Under the pieces are notes generated by a model that made no database searches, was not told the DNA's origin, and was given only the letters and a program-made list of their open reading frames with translations. This document shows, one piece after another, positions 10,801 through 20,270 of a stretch of DNA of 64,000 nt. The position numbers and the translations under genes were made by a program. Positions within the stretch are counted from its first letter, which is position 1, and each line of letters starts with the position of its first letter. The DNA comes from Lepiota brunneoincarnata (lineage: Eukaryota > Basidiomycota > Agaricomycetes > Agaricales > Agaricaceae), in contig JAEBUN010000012.1 in assembly GCA_023014365.1 (NCBI GenBank), positions 434,001-498,000 of the forward strand. The letters are read 5' to 3'.

Positions 10801-12620
10801 GAGATGGCGTCATGAAAACCTTTGGTCACTGATCTGGCGCCAGCACGTACCTGTGCAAACGGATTTCCACTGGTAGAGGAATCCCCATTGGTAAGAGAGC
10901 TTCCATTGGTATGGGAACTCCCATTTGCAAGGGCATTTTTGAGAATGTCTTCCGTCCACGCTTGGTCCCATGCTGATGCTGTTGCATGCCACTGTAGTGC
11001 AACTCAGTTGTTCGGTACTCGTGACATATGGGTGACCTACGTACGCGATAAAGTAATGTTGAATTCTACGCTGACATGATTACCTAGCCCTCGGTCCACC
11101 TCGAGCCCTTTGGTTTTAATGACCTAGAATAGGGTAAGATTGGTCAAGAGAGTGTCATTGAGAGGTAAAAAAGGTATGTGCACATCAAAGGGAGGCAGGT
11201 TCCAGTTACAACCTTCGGAAGAACCCAGGAACCCAGCAACATAATCACCCAGTATTGAACTTATGAAGTGGCCACAGCTAGTCAAATCGAAATCTGCATT
11301 AGTTCTGCGATAACATAAACAACGTAAGACGGACTTCACAAGCCTGGCAGTCTGGAAGATTTGTTCATCTTGCGTTGCTCTCTGTGCCGCATCAGTAGGG
11401 GGAGGATCTGACCAGAGCCCACGTTCATTGATTTTGAGTAGTTTGTCTGCAATGTACTGCGAAGCCCGATTAATCATCAATTACGTGCGGGCGGGTGTAG
11501 GGCGCACATTGTGGTTACGGCTGAAAAGGACAAGCAGCGCGCTTGACGCCGGGGGCAAGAATGTCAGACGCTCCTCAGAGAATGTATCGGGGTATAAATA
11601 TCCACGACCCGAAGCCTTGTCTCTAACTTTGTCCTGAGCGGCTTGGTCTGGTACAAGGATAGTTTGTATGTTTTCCTTTCTGGTAAAAGCATGACTCACT
11701 GTCTCCGTACAAAGGGCTGAGGTCGAGATAAGAGCTTGCATTATTGATATTCATGTCGTTGATGTCGGTCCGGAACAAGGAGTGCGTCACGAGGGAAGCA
11801 TATGAAAAAATAAGGCTCGACATCCCACCAGAATGATCTTGGAGCTTCAGAAGTGAAGGGTGAACCCCGTGAATGGGAACAGAGAATTGATACTCACGCG
11901 TTTCCTCTGCAGTATGGTATCAAATATCAACCCGGGATCCGGGAGGGAGGCCTTGGGCAAACCGTCCCATGCCTTGAACACTCCTGGCATATGGAAGACC
12001 AGCACGCCCCAGGTCTGGGTTGTGAAGGTTGTTGCCGCCCCCATCTGCCTGCCGGAAGCAGTGTGCAGGTCCCAAGTACGAGGCGGGAGGATGAGGAACA
12101 GTGTTGTACAGTGTACCAATAACTTGGTTGTTCAATGACTTGGAGAGGTCAGTATTTGGATCCAGGAGCGCGAGGATGCCTAGACCTGTCGCAAACTACA
12201 CCCAAGTCATCGGAAGGCAGTTGATGGTGGGAAAACGAGAGACTGACAGCTAGTTTTCGGTCATCGACACTCTGAGGGTTCTTAATGGTGTCTACAAACG
12301 CATCCTACCAAGCACGTGAAAGCCATATAATGTCTGTAGAAAAACCTACGTACGATATGACGGGGATCCGGCTTGTACCCGCCCTTGGCCTTGAACGCTT
12401 GTACCTTCAAACGCAATGAAAATCAAACTCGAGAACCGGTGAAGCGACTTACCCTGTTCACCAAATTGGTGATAGCTGCGTGACCTTCACGCTTGTCCGC
12501 TGGGTTGCTAGTTATCTGCCAATCATAGTAACCGTCCGGCGCATTGGGAAGGGGTCGTTTGGAAAGGTATGCTGTGTCGGCAATGAGGGTAAGCGCTTTG
12601 AGTGGATTTATATCAACCAT
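7863..12620 (-). CDS. ppo: psi-producing oxygenase (Ppo / linoleate diol synthase-like), copy 1, two apparent frameshifts
   Basis: Bifunctional fatty acid oxygenase: an N-terminal animal-peroxidase-type haem dioxygenase forms a hydroperoxide and a C-terminal P450-type domain isomerises it, giving oxylipins that act in development. The start is the ATG at 12620 (protein begins MVDINPLKAL). Visible landmarks are TVPHPPASYLGP and GGGNNLHNPDLGRAG near 12.1-12.0 kb, SSYLDLSPLYGDS near 11.7 kb, NHNYIADKLLKINERG near 11.4 kb, a WHAT segment near 10.98 kb, GRPAGAFRGMG and FWGVCTMNEFRKFLGLKG near 10.6-10.5 kb, the I-helix-like GLAVGGAVNSAQ with its N-x-x-Q motif near 8.57 kb, and the haem-thiolate loop GAGFHHCPGT near 8.1 kb. 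Many short introns. One extra base near 11,054 disrupts the catalytic LYR|WH motif that is intact in copy 2, and the frame also changes near 11,960-11,985. These could be pseudogenising mutations or assembly errors. The stop is TGA at 7863-7865. Confidence 0.85.
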
Positions 12621-12804
12621 GATGAATATCCTTGGAAGTCGCCCGTGGGGTTGGGAGGGGTGCTCACCAAAGGTACAATACTTATAGGCCTGAATCACGC
12701 TAGAAGTAATGTTAATAAAGGCACCAAATGTATGAACTGTTACAGAGAATAACAGAGATGCACAACTTTTCGGTCCTAGTGGTATAATTAGGGCCAGGTG
12801 ACCA

Positions 12805-12847
12805 TGAGGTAAGGTTGAGTTCAAACCTTTAACTCCACCTTACCTCA
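12805..12847. repeat. 17-bp stem hairpin upstream of Ppo copy 1
   Basis: TGAGGTAAGGTTGAGTT is followed by a 9-base loop and AACTCCACCTTACCTCA; the arms pair with one mismatch. It could be a dyad regulatory site or a remnant of a small inverted-repeat element. Confidence 0.7.
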
Positions 12848-12939
12848 TAATCGAGCGCAATTAGGTCATCACGTGACCCAAGCGTGACAATTTGAAAGAA
12901 AACATAAATTCGCAATTCCCACATTTTGAGGCATTATTT

Positions 12940-12998
12940 AATTGGGCTCTGAGGGTCGACGGCAATTGTCTTTTCAAAGATTCCCTCGGAGCCCAATT
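12940..12998. repeat. 16-bp stem inverted repeat upstream of Ppo copy 1
   Basis: AATTGGGCTCTGAGGG and CCCTCGGAGCCCAATT pair with one mismatch around a 27-base spacer containing GTCGAC. Confidence 0.7.
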
Positions 12999-13331
12999 GA
13001 GAGAAAAACATTTGACTACGGAGTAGATTCCAAATTCTATTCGCTACCGATCTTGCGACGCGTCGAGTGCCAACATCTGGTGGTGTCACAAATGATGTAA
13101 TGACTCCATTTGCATTTGAACTCTACCTTAGTTGGGATTCAGGAATTTGACACCTTCCATTGCGTCAATCAACCATCCAGTTGACTTACATGGTGGCTTG
13201 ATCACGGAAAAGACTATGCCATTGGATGCTCAGAAGGGTTAGTACCAATGATTTGCAGGCCCCCTGTGACCTCGTGACCCTGATGGCAATCCCCATCCTC
13301 CTCATCCTCTCCTCTCCTCTTTGCTCTGTAC

Positions 13332-14112
13332 TCACTGCTGGTGTACAACTATATTTGCGCATGGGATATCCTTTGTTTATATGCTAAAATATCAGATGGG
13401 ATATCATAGCTGTAGATGTAATAAATATCCATTTGTTATCCTACCTTGAGATATCTGTGAGATATTTTTTATTTTCCCTCAATATCACAAAAGGGAATAT
13501 TTAGAATATTGGGAAGTATATATCACAATTAGATAGATGTTATATGCCACTGTTATGTTGGTGTAAACTAAAAATAATATTATTGGTAGAGACATGACAC
13601 TGACAATAAGCAAAATATGTTATGTAGAGATACATATGATATAACTTGGTTATTGTCAATGACAATATTAAATTACATGCTTAGAATATTGCAGTGTTTG
13701 ATACTCATTATGTGCACTATGGATGATGGATATTAAATGCCACTATACTCTGGATATGGATTATGATATCATTGTTGACAATAGCCCAGTTATGTAAGGT
13801 ATATCTCAAAATGATATATTTTGCTTATTGTCAGCATCATATCTCCACATGCAATATTTATTTAGTTTACACTCACATAACAGTAACATATGACATATAT
13901 TTAATAGATATTCAATTACAACATATAATTCCTGATATTCTAGCTATTCTGTTTGCAATATTGAGCCAATATGAAAAATATCTAATAAATATCTCAAAGT
14001 AGGATAACAAATGGATATTTATTATATCTACAGCTATGATATCCCATCTGATATTTTAGCATATAATTAAAGGATATCTCATGCTCAAATATAGTTGTAC
14101 TGCCAGCAGTGA
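13332..14112. mobile_element. 781-bp foldback (near-palindromic) MITE-like element
   Basis: The element is AT-rich and almost wholly self-complementary. The outer ends TCACTGCTGG and CCAGCAGTGA are inverted, and the complementarity continues inward over the full length. Matching pairs include TATGCTAAAATATCAGATGG near 13.38 kb with its complement near 14.05 kb, GTGTAAACTAAA near 13.56 kb with TTTAGTTTACAC near 13.86 kb, and TTATTGTCAATGAC near 13.65 kb with its complement near 13.78 kb. It has no coding capacity. No clear target-site duplication was found. It could form a long hairpin RNA if transcribed. Confidence 0.75.
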
Positions 14113-14570
14113 CTGCAGGCCAACCTGGGGCTGTACTCCAATGGGGAATGCCCTATAGGTGCTACAGCTGCTACTGCAGCAACCTAAAGGCAGCTTGTTG
14201 GGCGAGGGAATGGTATGTAATGTTTATCAGCTGTCAGGTTATCACCTACTCAATTTGGCCCTTCTTCCAATGTCTACAGGCTTACTTTCCCAGCAATAAT
14301 ACAAGAGGTTTATCAGAATTATCTATCTATTTTGGCATTTCCTTAATATCATTTATTTGAATATGATTTTGGCCTATTGGAGTACTTTACAATAACTCAC
14401 AAATTCTAATAGACCCTTAGTACTTCTAAGGGAGTCATGTTGGAAAAAAGTGTGCAATGGTAGTATATTTATTTGGCTTTGGTGAGCTTGAGAGGTAAAT
14501 GAATGGCTACATATAACTCAAGTAGACTACTTAAATAATATCTACAACAATTGTTACCTGGGTTAGGGGT
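14113..14570. other. non-coding stretch, nothing recognised
   Basis: AT-rich sequence between the foldback element and the tandem 320-bp repeats. No open frame, motif or repeat partner was recognised. Confidence 0.4.
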
Positions 14571-14689
14571 TGTTAGGGGAGTAAAGGGCTGGAACCAATT
14601 TGATATTCAAGTACAGATCACAATTGGTGTATATGCTACTTTAATACAATAGTAGTCTACACACAGACTGGGTAGCCAAATATTATATA

Positions 14690-16293
14690 CAGTGACCCAC
14701 AAAACTGTTCCAATGTTTTGTACTTTTGACTTAAAGTAGTAATAGCCCAATGAATAAAATGGCTAAATTTGTGAAAATATTTACAAACATAGCAAAATAT
14801 GTTGTATCTGACCCTGCAAAGTCGCGTTATGTAATACTTCCAACTTAGGTAATTATGAATTTTGTAAGCATTTTATGTCATTGGAACAGTTTTGTCAATA
14901 ACATATTATACCAGGCCATCCTATTATTCTAGTACTTAGAGTAGTCCCCCTTGGCTTTGAGGACAGCTGCTACTCTTTTAGGCATACTTTCAACTAACTT
15001 CTGACACTCAGAAGCTGGAATAGCATCCCACTCCTTCTCTACCCTCTGCCACAACTCCTTTATACCCTTGGGAGGAGATTTATACTCTCCCAGCTTTCTC
15101 TTCACATAAGCCTATAAGTGTTCAATGGGATTGAGGTCAGGTGACTGTGCTGGCCAGGTTAGGAGCCTAAAATGATTTTTTTGAACCATTCTTTGGCCAA
15201 TATACTCTTGTATTTGGGATCATTATCTTGCTGAAACATGATATCTCAGGGTTTAAGCTTGTACCACCAGAGACTCTTCTTCGAATCCTCCTCCAAAATT
15301 TGCACAGATAACTCTGCATCCATCCCTTCATCAATCCTCACTGCATAGTCTGGGCCATCCTACAGCATACAGCCCCAAACCATCACTAATCCTCCTCCAT
15401 ACTTCAGAGTTTCCTTAACTAATCTTTCACTGAGCCCCTCTCCCTTCTTTTTCCATACCCACTTCCTCCCATCTGACCCCAAATGATTGATTTTGGTCTC
15501 ATCAGACTATACAACCATCTTCCAGTCCTCCACAGTCCAATGCTGGTGTGTCAGAGCAAAATCCAGCCTAGCCCTCCTATGCTTGTCAGAGAGTAAAGGC
15601 TTTTCTTGCTTGACTACAGCCTTCATTCCTGCCTGTTTGAGATGCCTTGCCACAGGCTGTGAAGAGACTGATGTCCCAATGATGGGAGTAAGAGATTTGG
15701 CTATATCTACAGCAGTTTCAGCCTTGTCAGCAGAGATAAGATGGATAACATACCAGATATTGGTGGTAGAGAGTTTTGAAGGATGTCCTCCAAGTGATTT
15801 GGTAAGGCTGGAACAATTTTTAGAGGCTAGTCTGGATATGGTACTGCATCAAACACCAGTAATTGCCTGAATTTTAGTATAGGAATGATGAGAATTTAGC
15901 ATAGAGAGGATAGTTTTCTTTAGAGTAGAAGATAATAGCTTCATGATAAGTGGGGGGATTGAGAGTGATGGGACATGGCTGTCAGCACATCTATTTATAT
16001 GTCAAAGACACATGGTCACATAACCTTGTTGATTCACAATCAATGAAGTTATGTGATTGCTTGGATTAGTATCAAAAATCACCATTGACAAAACCGTTCC
16101 AATGACTTAAAATGCTTACAAAATTCATGATTACCTCATTTGGAAGTATTACATAACGCGCCTTTGCAGGGTCAGATATAACATATTTGGCTATGTTTGT
16201 AAATACTTTCACAAATTTAGCCATTTTATTCATTGAGTGATTACTACTTTAAGTCAAAAGTACAAAATATTGGAACAGTTTTGTGGGTCACTG
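14690..16293 (-). mobile_element. Tc1/mariner element 1 (degenerate), 1604 bp
   Basis: Flanked by a TA duplication (14688-14689 and 16294-16295). Terminal inverted repeats of about 210 bp start CAGTGACCCACAAAACTG at both ends. Each repeat ends internally with an inverted copy of its outer motif (outer AAAACTGTTCCAATG, inner CATTGGAACAGTTTTG), an IR/DR-like layout. The transposase on the minus strand is broken by several stop codons. The element interrupts the 320-bp repeat at 14571. Confidence 0.9.
14929..15944 (-). pseudogene. Tc1-family DDE transposase, degenerate
   Basis: Cut-and-paste transposase of the element around it. Reading from the ATG at 15944, Tc1 motifs are recognisable: HWTVEDWKMVV then SDETKINHLGSDG (first Asp), FQQDNDPKYKS (second Asp) and WPAQSPDLNPIEHL (final Glu of the DD34E set), ending near 14929 with KGDYSKY. 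In-frame stops interrupt it, for example TAG in place of Trp just before SDETKI and others after the catalytic blocks. It cannot make an active protein. Confidence 0.85.
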
Positions 16294-16967
16294 TAGGTTG
16301 CCAGATATAATGTGGATAAACAACAATAAATGATTGATATATTGTATGCAGGATCAGACTCAGAGATAGGGGTGACAAAAGGATGAGGCTGGGTTTAGTA
16401 TTAGGCATCAACTAGAGAAGCCAAGCCTGGATACTTCACCACAGACCTCTAGGTATACCTTGCATAAGAGGGGGTGCAACAGCACCTATTCTCTTATATC
16501 AGCCCTGTTAGGGGAGTAAGAGGGCTGGAACCAATTTAATATTTGAGTGCCAATTATAATCAGCATGCATGCTACTTAGGTACAGCAACAGTCTGTGCAC
16601 AGACTGGGTAACCAAACACTATGTAGACTACCAGACATAATGTACACAAACGATATACAACAATATAGATTGTATGCAGGATTGGGCTTGGGGATGGGGG
16701 TGGCCAAAGACTGAGGCCAGGCTTAGGCATTGGGCATCAGCTAGAGAGGCTAAGCCTGGACACCCAACCACAGACCCCTAGACATACCTTGCATAAGAGG
16801 GTGCACATAACGCTAGTCCTCTTACAAGTCTTGAGTCAATCCAAGAATTTCACCTCTAGTGACTCAATACCAAATCCCCCAACTATTCCATCAATCATAA
16901 CAGGAGCATCAATGACTAGGTTTAGGACATGCCAGTCTTCCCCCAGCTATCTATCAAGAAGTATACT

Positions 16968-17640
16968 AGACAGGGTCACATATGGTCCCAGCGTTCAACC
17001 TCCCTAATTCCCAAAATGAAGGTACTCACTTACTTGACCAGCCAGTACACTTGGCCTGACTGCCCATTAATGCCTCCCCTTTGTAAAGTAGGAAAGCTGA
17101 CTTGCTTGGTCCCATTATATCAAATTGGAAGGCATGAAAGCTGGTATCCACCAATTGACATCCCCTAGGGAAGGGTGTACTCTCAGTCCACCTGTAGTGA
17201 CAACAGGGTGGAACTCTAATAAATGGTGGTGGCTCAACCATTGGGAGGCATATAGACAGGGTCACAAATGGTCCCAGCTTTCAACCTTCCTAATTCCCAA
17301 AATGAAGGTACTTGCCTACTTGACCAGTCAGTGTGCTTGGACTGGCTGCCTGTTCATGTCCTCCCTTCATATAGCAGCAATGCTGGCTTATCCCAAGATG
17401 GTGAGTCCCTCAGCCATCAGGCGGCATACTAGACAGGGACACAAACAGTCCCAGCTTTCAATCTCCCTATTTCCCAAAATGAAGGTATTTGCCTACTTGA
17501 CCAGTCAGTGCGCTTGGCCTGACTGCCCATTCATGCTTCCCCTTCATATAGTAGGAAAACTGACTTGCTTGGTCCCATTATATCAAATTGGATGCAAGGT
17601 GTGAAAGTTGGTGTCCACCAATTGACATCTCCTAGGGAAG
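16968..17640. repeat. tandem repeat, three imperfect units
   Basis: AGACAGGGTCACA...TCCCAGC...CCCAAAATGAAGGTA...TTGACCAG recurs starting near 16968, 17250 and 17431. The first and third units also share CTGACTTGCTTGGTCCC and a CCAATTGACATC tail. Unit length varies from about 180 to 280 bp. No coding potential is convincing. The interval 16821-16967 and the stretch 17641-17870 hold further related fragments. Confidence 0.6.
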
Positions 17641-18136
17641 GGTGTACAACAACTGGGCGGCACTCTGGTAAGTGGCAGTGGTTCAACCAGAGACATAGAT
17701 AAACTAAAGAAATTACTACAAAATTCAAGAGCCCCAACCAATGCACAAAAATAAAGGTGGCAGCTCAATCGGTAGCACAGGAAAACTAGAAAAAAAGGCT
17801 ACAAAATCTAACAGGCTCTAACTAACTTGGATCTATTTGTGAAGTCATGCAGTGGCTTAATTGAATGAATAGTAGTTGAATAGTCACAAAAGGTCAGTGG
17901 CAGCTCAACCAGGCAAATGGTGGCTGCAACAGTAGAGAATTCAAGTATACATATGCTACTATTCAGACGACTTGAATTTCCTGACCATTCCAGCCACCAC
18001 TGACCTTTCATGACTATTCAGCTGCTGTTTGGTCAGTCAAGCAGCTGGATGGCTTGACACATACACATATGGATATATTCTGCTAGTCAGATGACATGAA
18101 TTTCCTGAGTATTCTAGCTGCCGTTCACCCAGTTGA

Positions 18137-18552
18137 TGTTATCAGAAGTCCCCTTAAACCCCCTTATCAGAAGCCTCACTGGAAGGAACTCTTATCAGAA
18201 GCATCCAAAGTATATAAATAGACAGAAGACCTGTCATCCTGAAACAATCAGAAGTGCCATCAGAACAATCTATATTTAGATAGATAAGGATATGACTCAC
18301 TTACCTGGGTCCAGATATATATAGTAGGAACATAGCCACACATAGTAGTATATAAGGATACTGTACCATACCCTTGTATCCTTATCTTAGTGTTATAAAG
18401 TTCTTGCCTCCTATACCTCTTTGCCATAACCGGCTGGACTTATAGTGCTCTGTCATCTCCAAGTCACACTCAGTAGGACAGGACCAAGTCTGTATAGACA
18501 TCCTGTGTTGAACCCTGTGCTACTCAAGAGCAAACCCCTAACCTGGGTAACA
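18137..18552 (+). mobile_element. solo LTR of the gypsy-C family
   Basis: Starts TGTTATCAGAAG and ends CCTGGGTAACA, flanked by a perfect 5-bp duplication GTTGA (18132-18136 and 18553-18557). It is related to the LTRs at 33472 and 45933 (opposite strand) and 50873. It inserted into the minisatellite array. Confidence 0.88.
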
Positions 18553-18775
18553 GTTGAGCTGCTGCAGACCTTTCTTGACTATTTAGCTGTCATTCAGTCA
18601 GTCAAGTAGCTAGACGACTTCAGACATACACATATAGATATATTCTACTAGTCTAATGACTTGAATCCCTTGAGTATTCCAGCTGTCATTCACCCAGTTG
18701 AGCTGCTGCTGACCTTTTTTGACTATTCAGCTGTTATTCAGTCAGTCAAGTAGCTAGGTGACTTCAGACATGCAC

Positions 18776-19477
18776 TGTTATGATCCGTGCTCCTTCTGTA
18801 TCCGAGGATAACTGGAGATAGCCTTCAATTACTCTACAAGGTGTCTGAGACGGTTGGCCTTGCAGAGCTTAGTGGATCGCGCTCAATGAGATAACAAGGG
18901 AACACGCCAAGTTAAGGCAGAGAGGGTTAATGACCGCTGTTAACAAGATTAAAGCTTAGGGCTTTAATCTCTACTTGTACAGGCCTTATATACCTATGAG
19001 ATACTATATACTTGTTATAGGTAGTTGGGCTGTTCTACTGGTCATCCACAGTCATGACCATGATGTGCATCCTAGCTGATGGCATCCTACTGTTATTTAC
19101 GTTACAATGAGTCAGTGTCCTCGTTCTTACTGCTGTGCAATGTTCCATCGCTTTCCTCTGACTCATAATCTCCTTCTCCCAATTCTATCTCCATGGAGTC
19201 TCCTCCATTCTCACTCTCCACTCTCTCGGTACTTCCATCTACATTGGAGGTTGGATTGGTTGATCCATGGCTGTCTTCTTCATCCTCGGGGTATTCCAGA
19301 ATATCCTCCAGAGTTATCTCCATTCCCGCTTCTCTTGCCAGGTCCTGCATGGTGTTATAATATTCCCCTTCTTCATCTTCATATTCCTGTGCTCATAACT
19401 GGTCTGTGGTCTCCTGTACCCATCTTGTAAAGTCGAATAGTTGTTCCTGTTCCTCTCAATCCAGACTATTCATAACA
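18776..19477 (-). mobile_element. solo LTR of the gypsy-A family, with LTR-encoded acidic ORF (decayed)
   Basis: The minus strand reads TGTTATGAATAG...GATCATAACA; the terminal 8 bp are inverted (TGTTATGA/TCATAACA). It is flanked by TGCAC (18771-18775) and TGCAT (19478-19482), a duplication with one mismatch. The acidic frame (ending near 19102, TDSL then stop) has a TGA in place of an Arg codon after DQL. It carries a 25-bp palindrome at 18946-18970. Confidence 0.85.
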
Positions 19478-19560
19478 TGCATGTATAGATATATTCTACT
19501 AGTCTAATGACTTGAATCTCTTGAGTGCTCCAGCCGCTGTTCACCCAGTTGAGCTGCTGC

Positions 19561-20270
19561 TGTTATGATCTGTGCTCCTTCTGTATCCAAAGATAACTGG
19601 AGATGGCCTTCAATCACTCTACAAGGTGTCCAAGATGGTTGGCCTTGCAAAGCTTAGTGGATCGTGCTCAATGAGATAATGAGGGAACATGCTAAGTTAG
19701 GGCAGAGAGGGTTAACAACCACTGTTAACAAGATTAAAGCTTGAGGCTTTAATCTCTACTTGTACAGGCCTTATATACCTATGAGGTACTATATACTCAT
19801 TATAGGTTATTGGGCTTTTCTACTTGTCCTGCGCAGTCTTGACCATGATGTGCATCCTAGCTGATGGCATCCTATTGTTATTTATATCTTACAATGAGTC
19901 AGTGTCCTCGTTCTCCATTCCACTGCTGTGTGATGTTCCATTGCTTTCCTCTGACTCATAATTCTCTTCTCCTGATTCTATCTCCATGGATTCTCTTCCA
20001 TTCTCACTCTCCATTCTCTTGGTGCTTCCATCTGTATCAGAGGTTTAATCGGTTGATCCATGGCTATCTTCTTCGTCCTCGGGGTATTCCAGAATATCCT
20101 CCAGAGTTATCTCCATTCCTGCTTCTCTTGCCAAGTCCTGCATGGCATTGTAATATTCCCCTTCTTTGTCTTTGTATTCCTGTGCTCACAACTGGTCTGT
20201 GGTCTCCTGTACCCATCTTGTAAAGTCAAATAATTGTTCTTGTTCCTCTCAATCCAGACTGTTCATAACA
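19561..20270 (-). mobile_element. gypsy-A 3' LTR (710 bp), U3 carries acidic reading frame
   Basis: Minus-strand LTR starting TGTTATGAACAGTCTGGAT at 20270 and ending GATCATAACA at 19561. Directly upstream on the minus strand is a purine tract, AAGGGGATAA (20271-20280), the expected polypurine tract. ORF3 of the element runs across the junction into the LTR and stops at a TGA where other copies have CGA. A TATATAAGG box and a palindrome near the predicted transcript start follow the acidic frame. Confidence 0.88.

Larger units (their letters stand above)
12621..13331. other. upstream region of Ppo copy 1 with two hairpins
   Basis: No gene recognised. It probably holds the Ppo promoter. Two strong inverted repeats are present (listed separately), followed by a stretch of unknown sequence and short TCCTC repeats near 13.30 kb. 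Confidence 0.45.
14571..16820 (+). repeat. two tandem 320-bp LTR-like units, the first split by a Tc1 element
   Basis: Unit 1 starts TGTTAGGGGAGTAA at 14571 and resumes after the Tc1 insertion at 16294; unit 2 starts with the same sequence at 16506. They share GGCTGGAACCAATTT, CACAGACTGGGTA, CAAGCCTGGA/CTAAGCCTGGA and ACCTTGCATAAGAGGG. With the Tc1 and its TA duplication removed, unit 1 is about 329 bp. The TGTTAGGGG start suggests an LTR, but no CA end was fixed. The right limit is approximate. Confidence 0.6.
17880..19560. repeat. minisatellite array of about 150-bp units, carrying two LTR insertions and bordering a third
   Basis: The unit contains TTGACTATTCAGCTG, GTCAGTCAAG, AGACATACACATAT, GATATATTCTACTAGTC, CTTGAGTATTCCAGC and CACCCAGTTGAGCTGCTGC. 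Copies lie at about 18005-18136, 18553-18775 and 19478-19560, separated by LTRs at 18137-18552 and 18776-19477. The array abuts the gypsy-A 3' LTR at 19561. It has no coding capacity. Confidence 0.7.
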
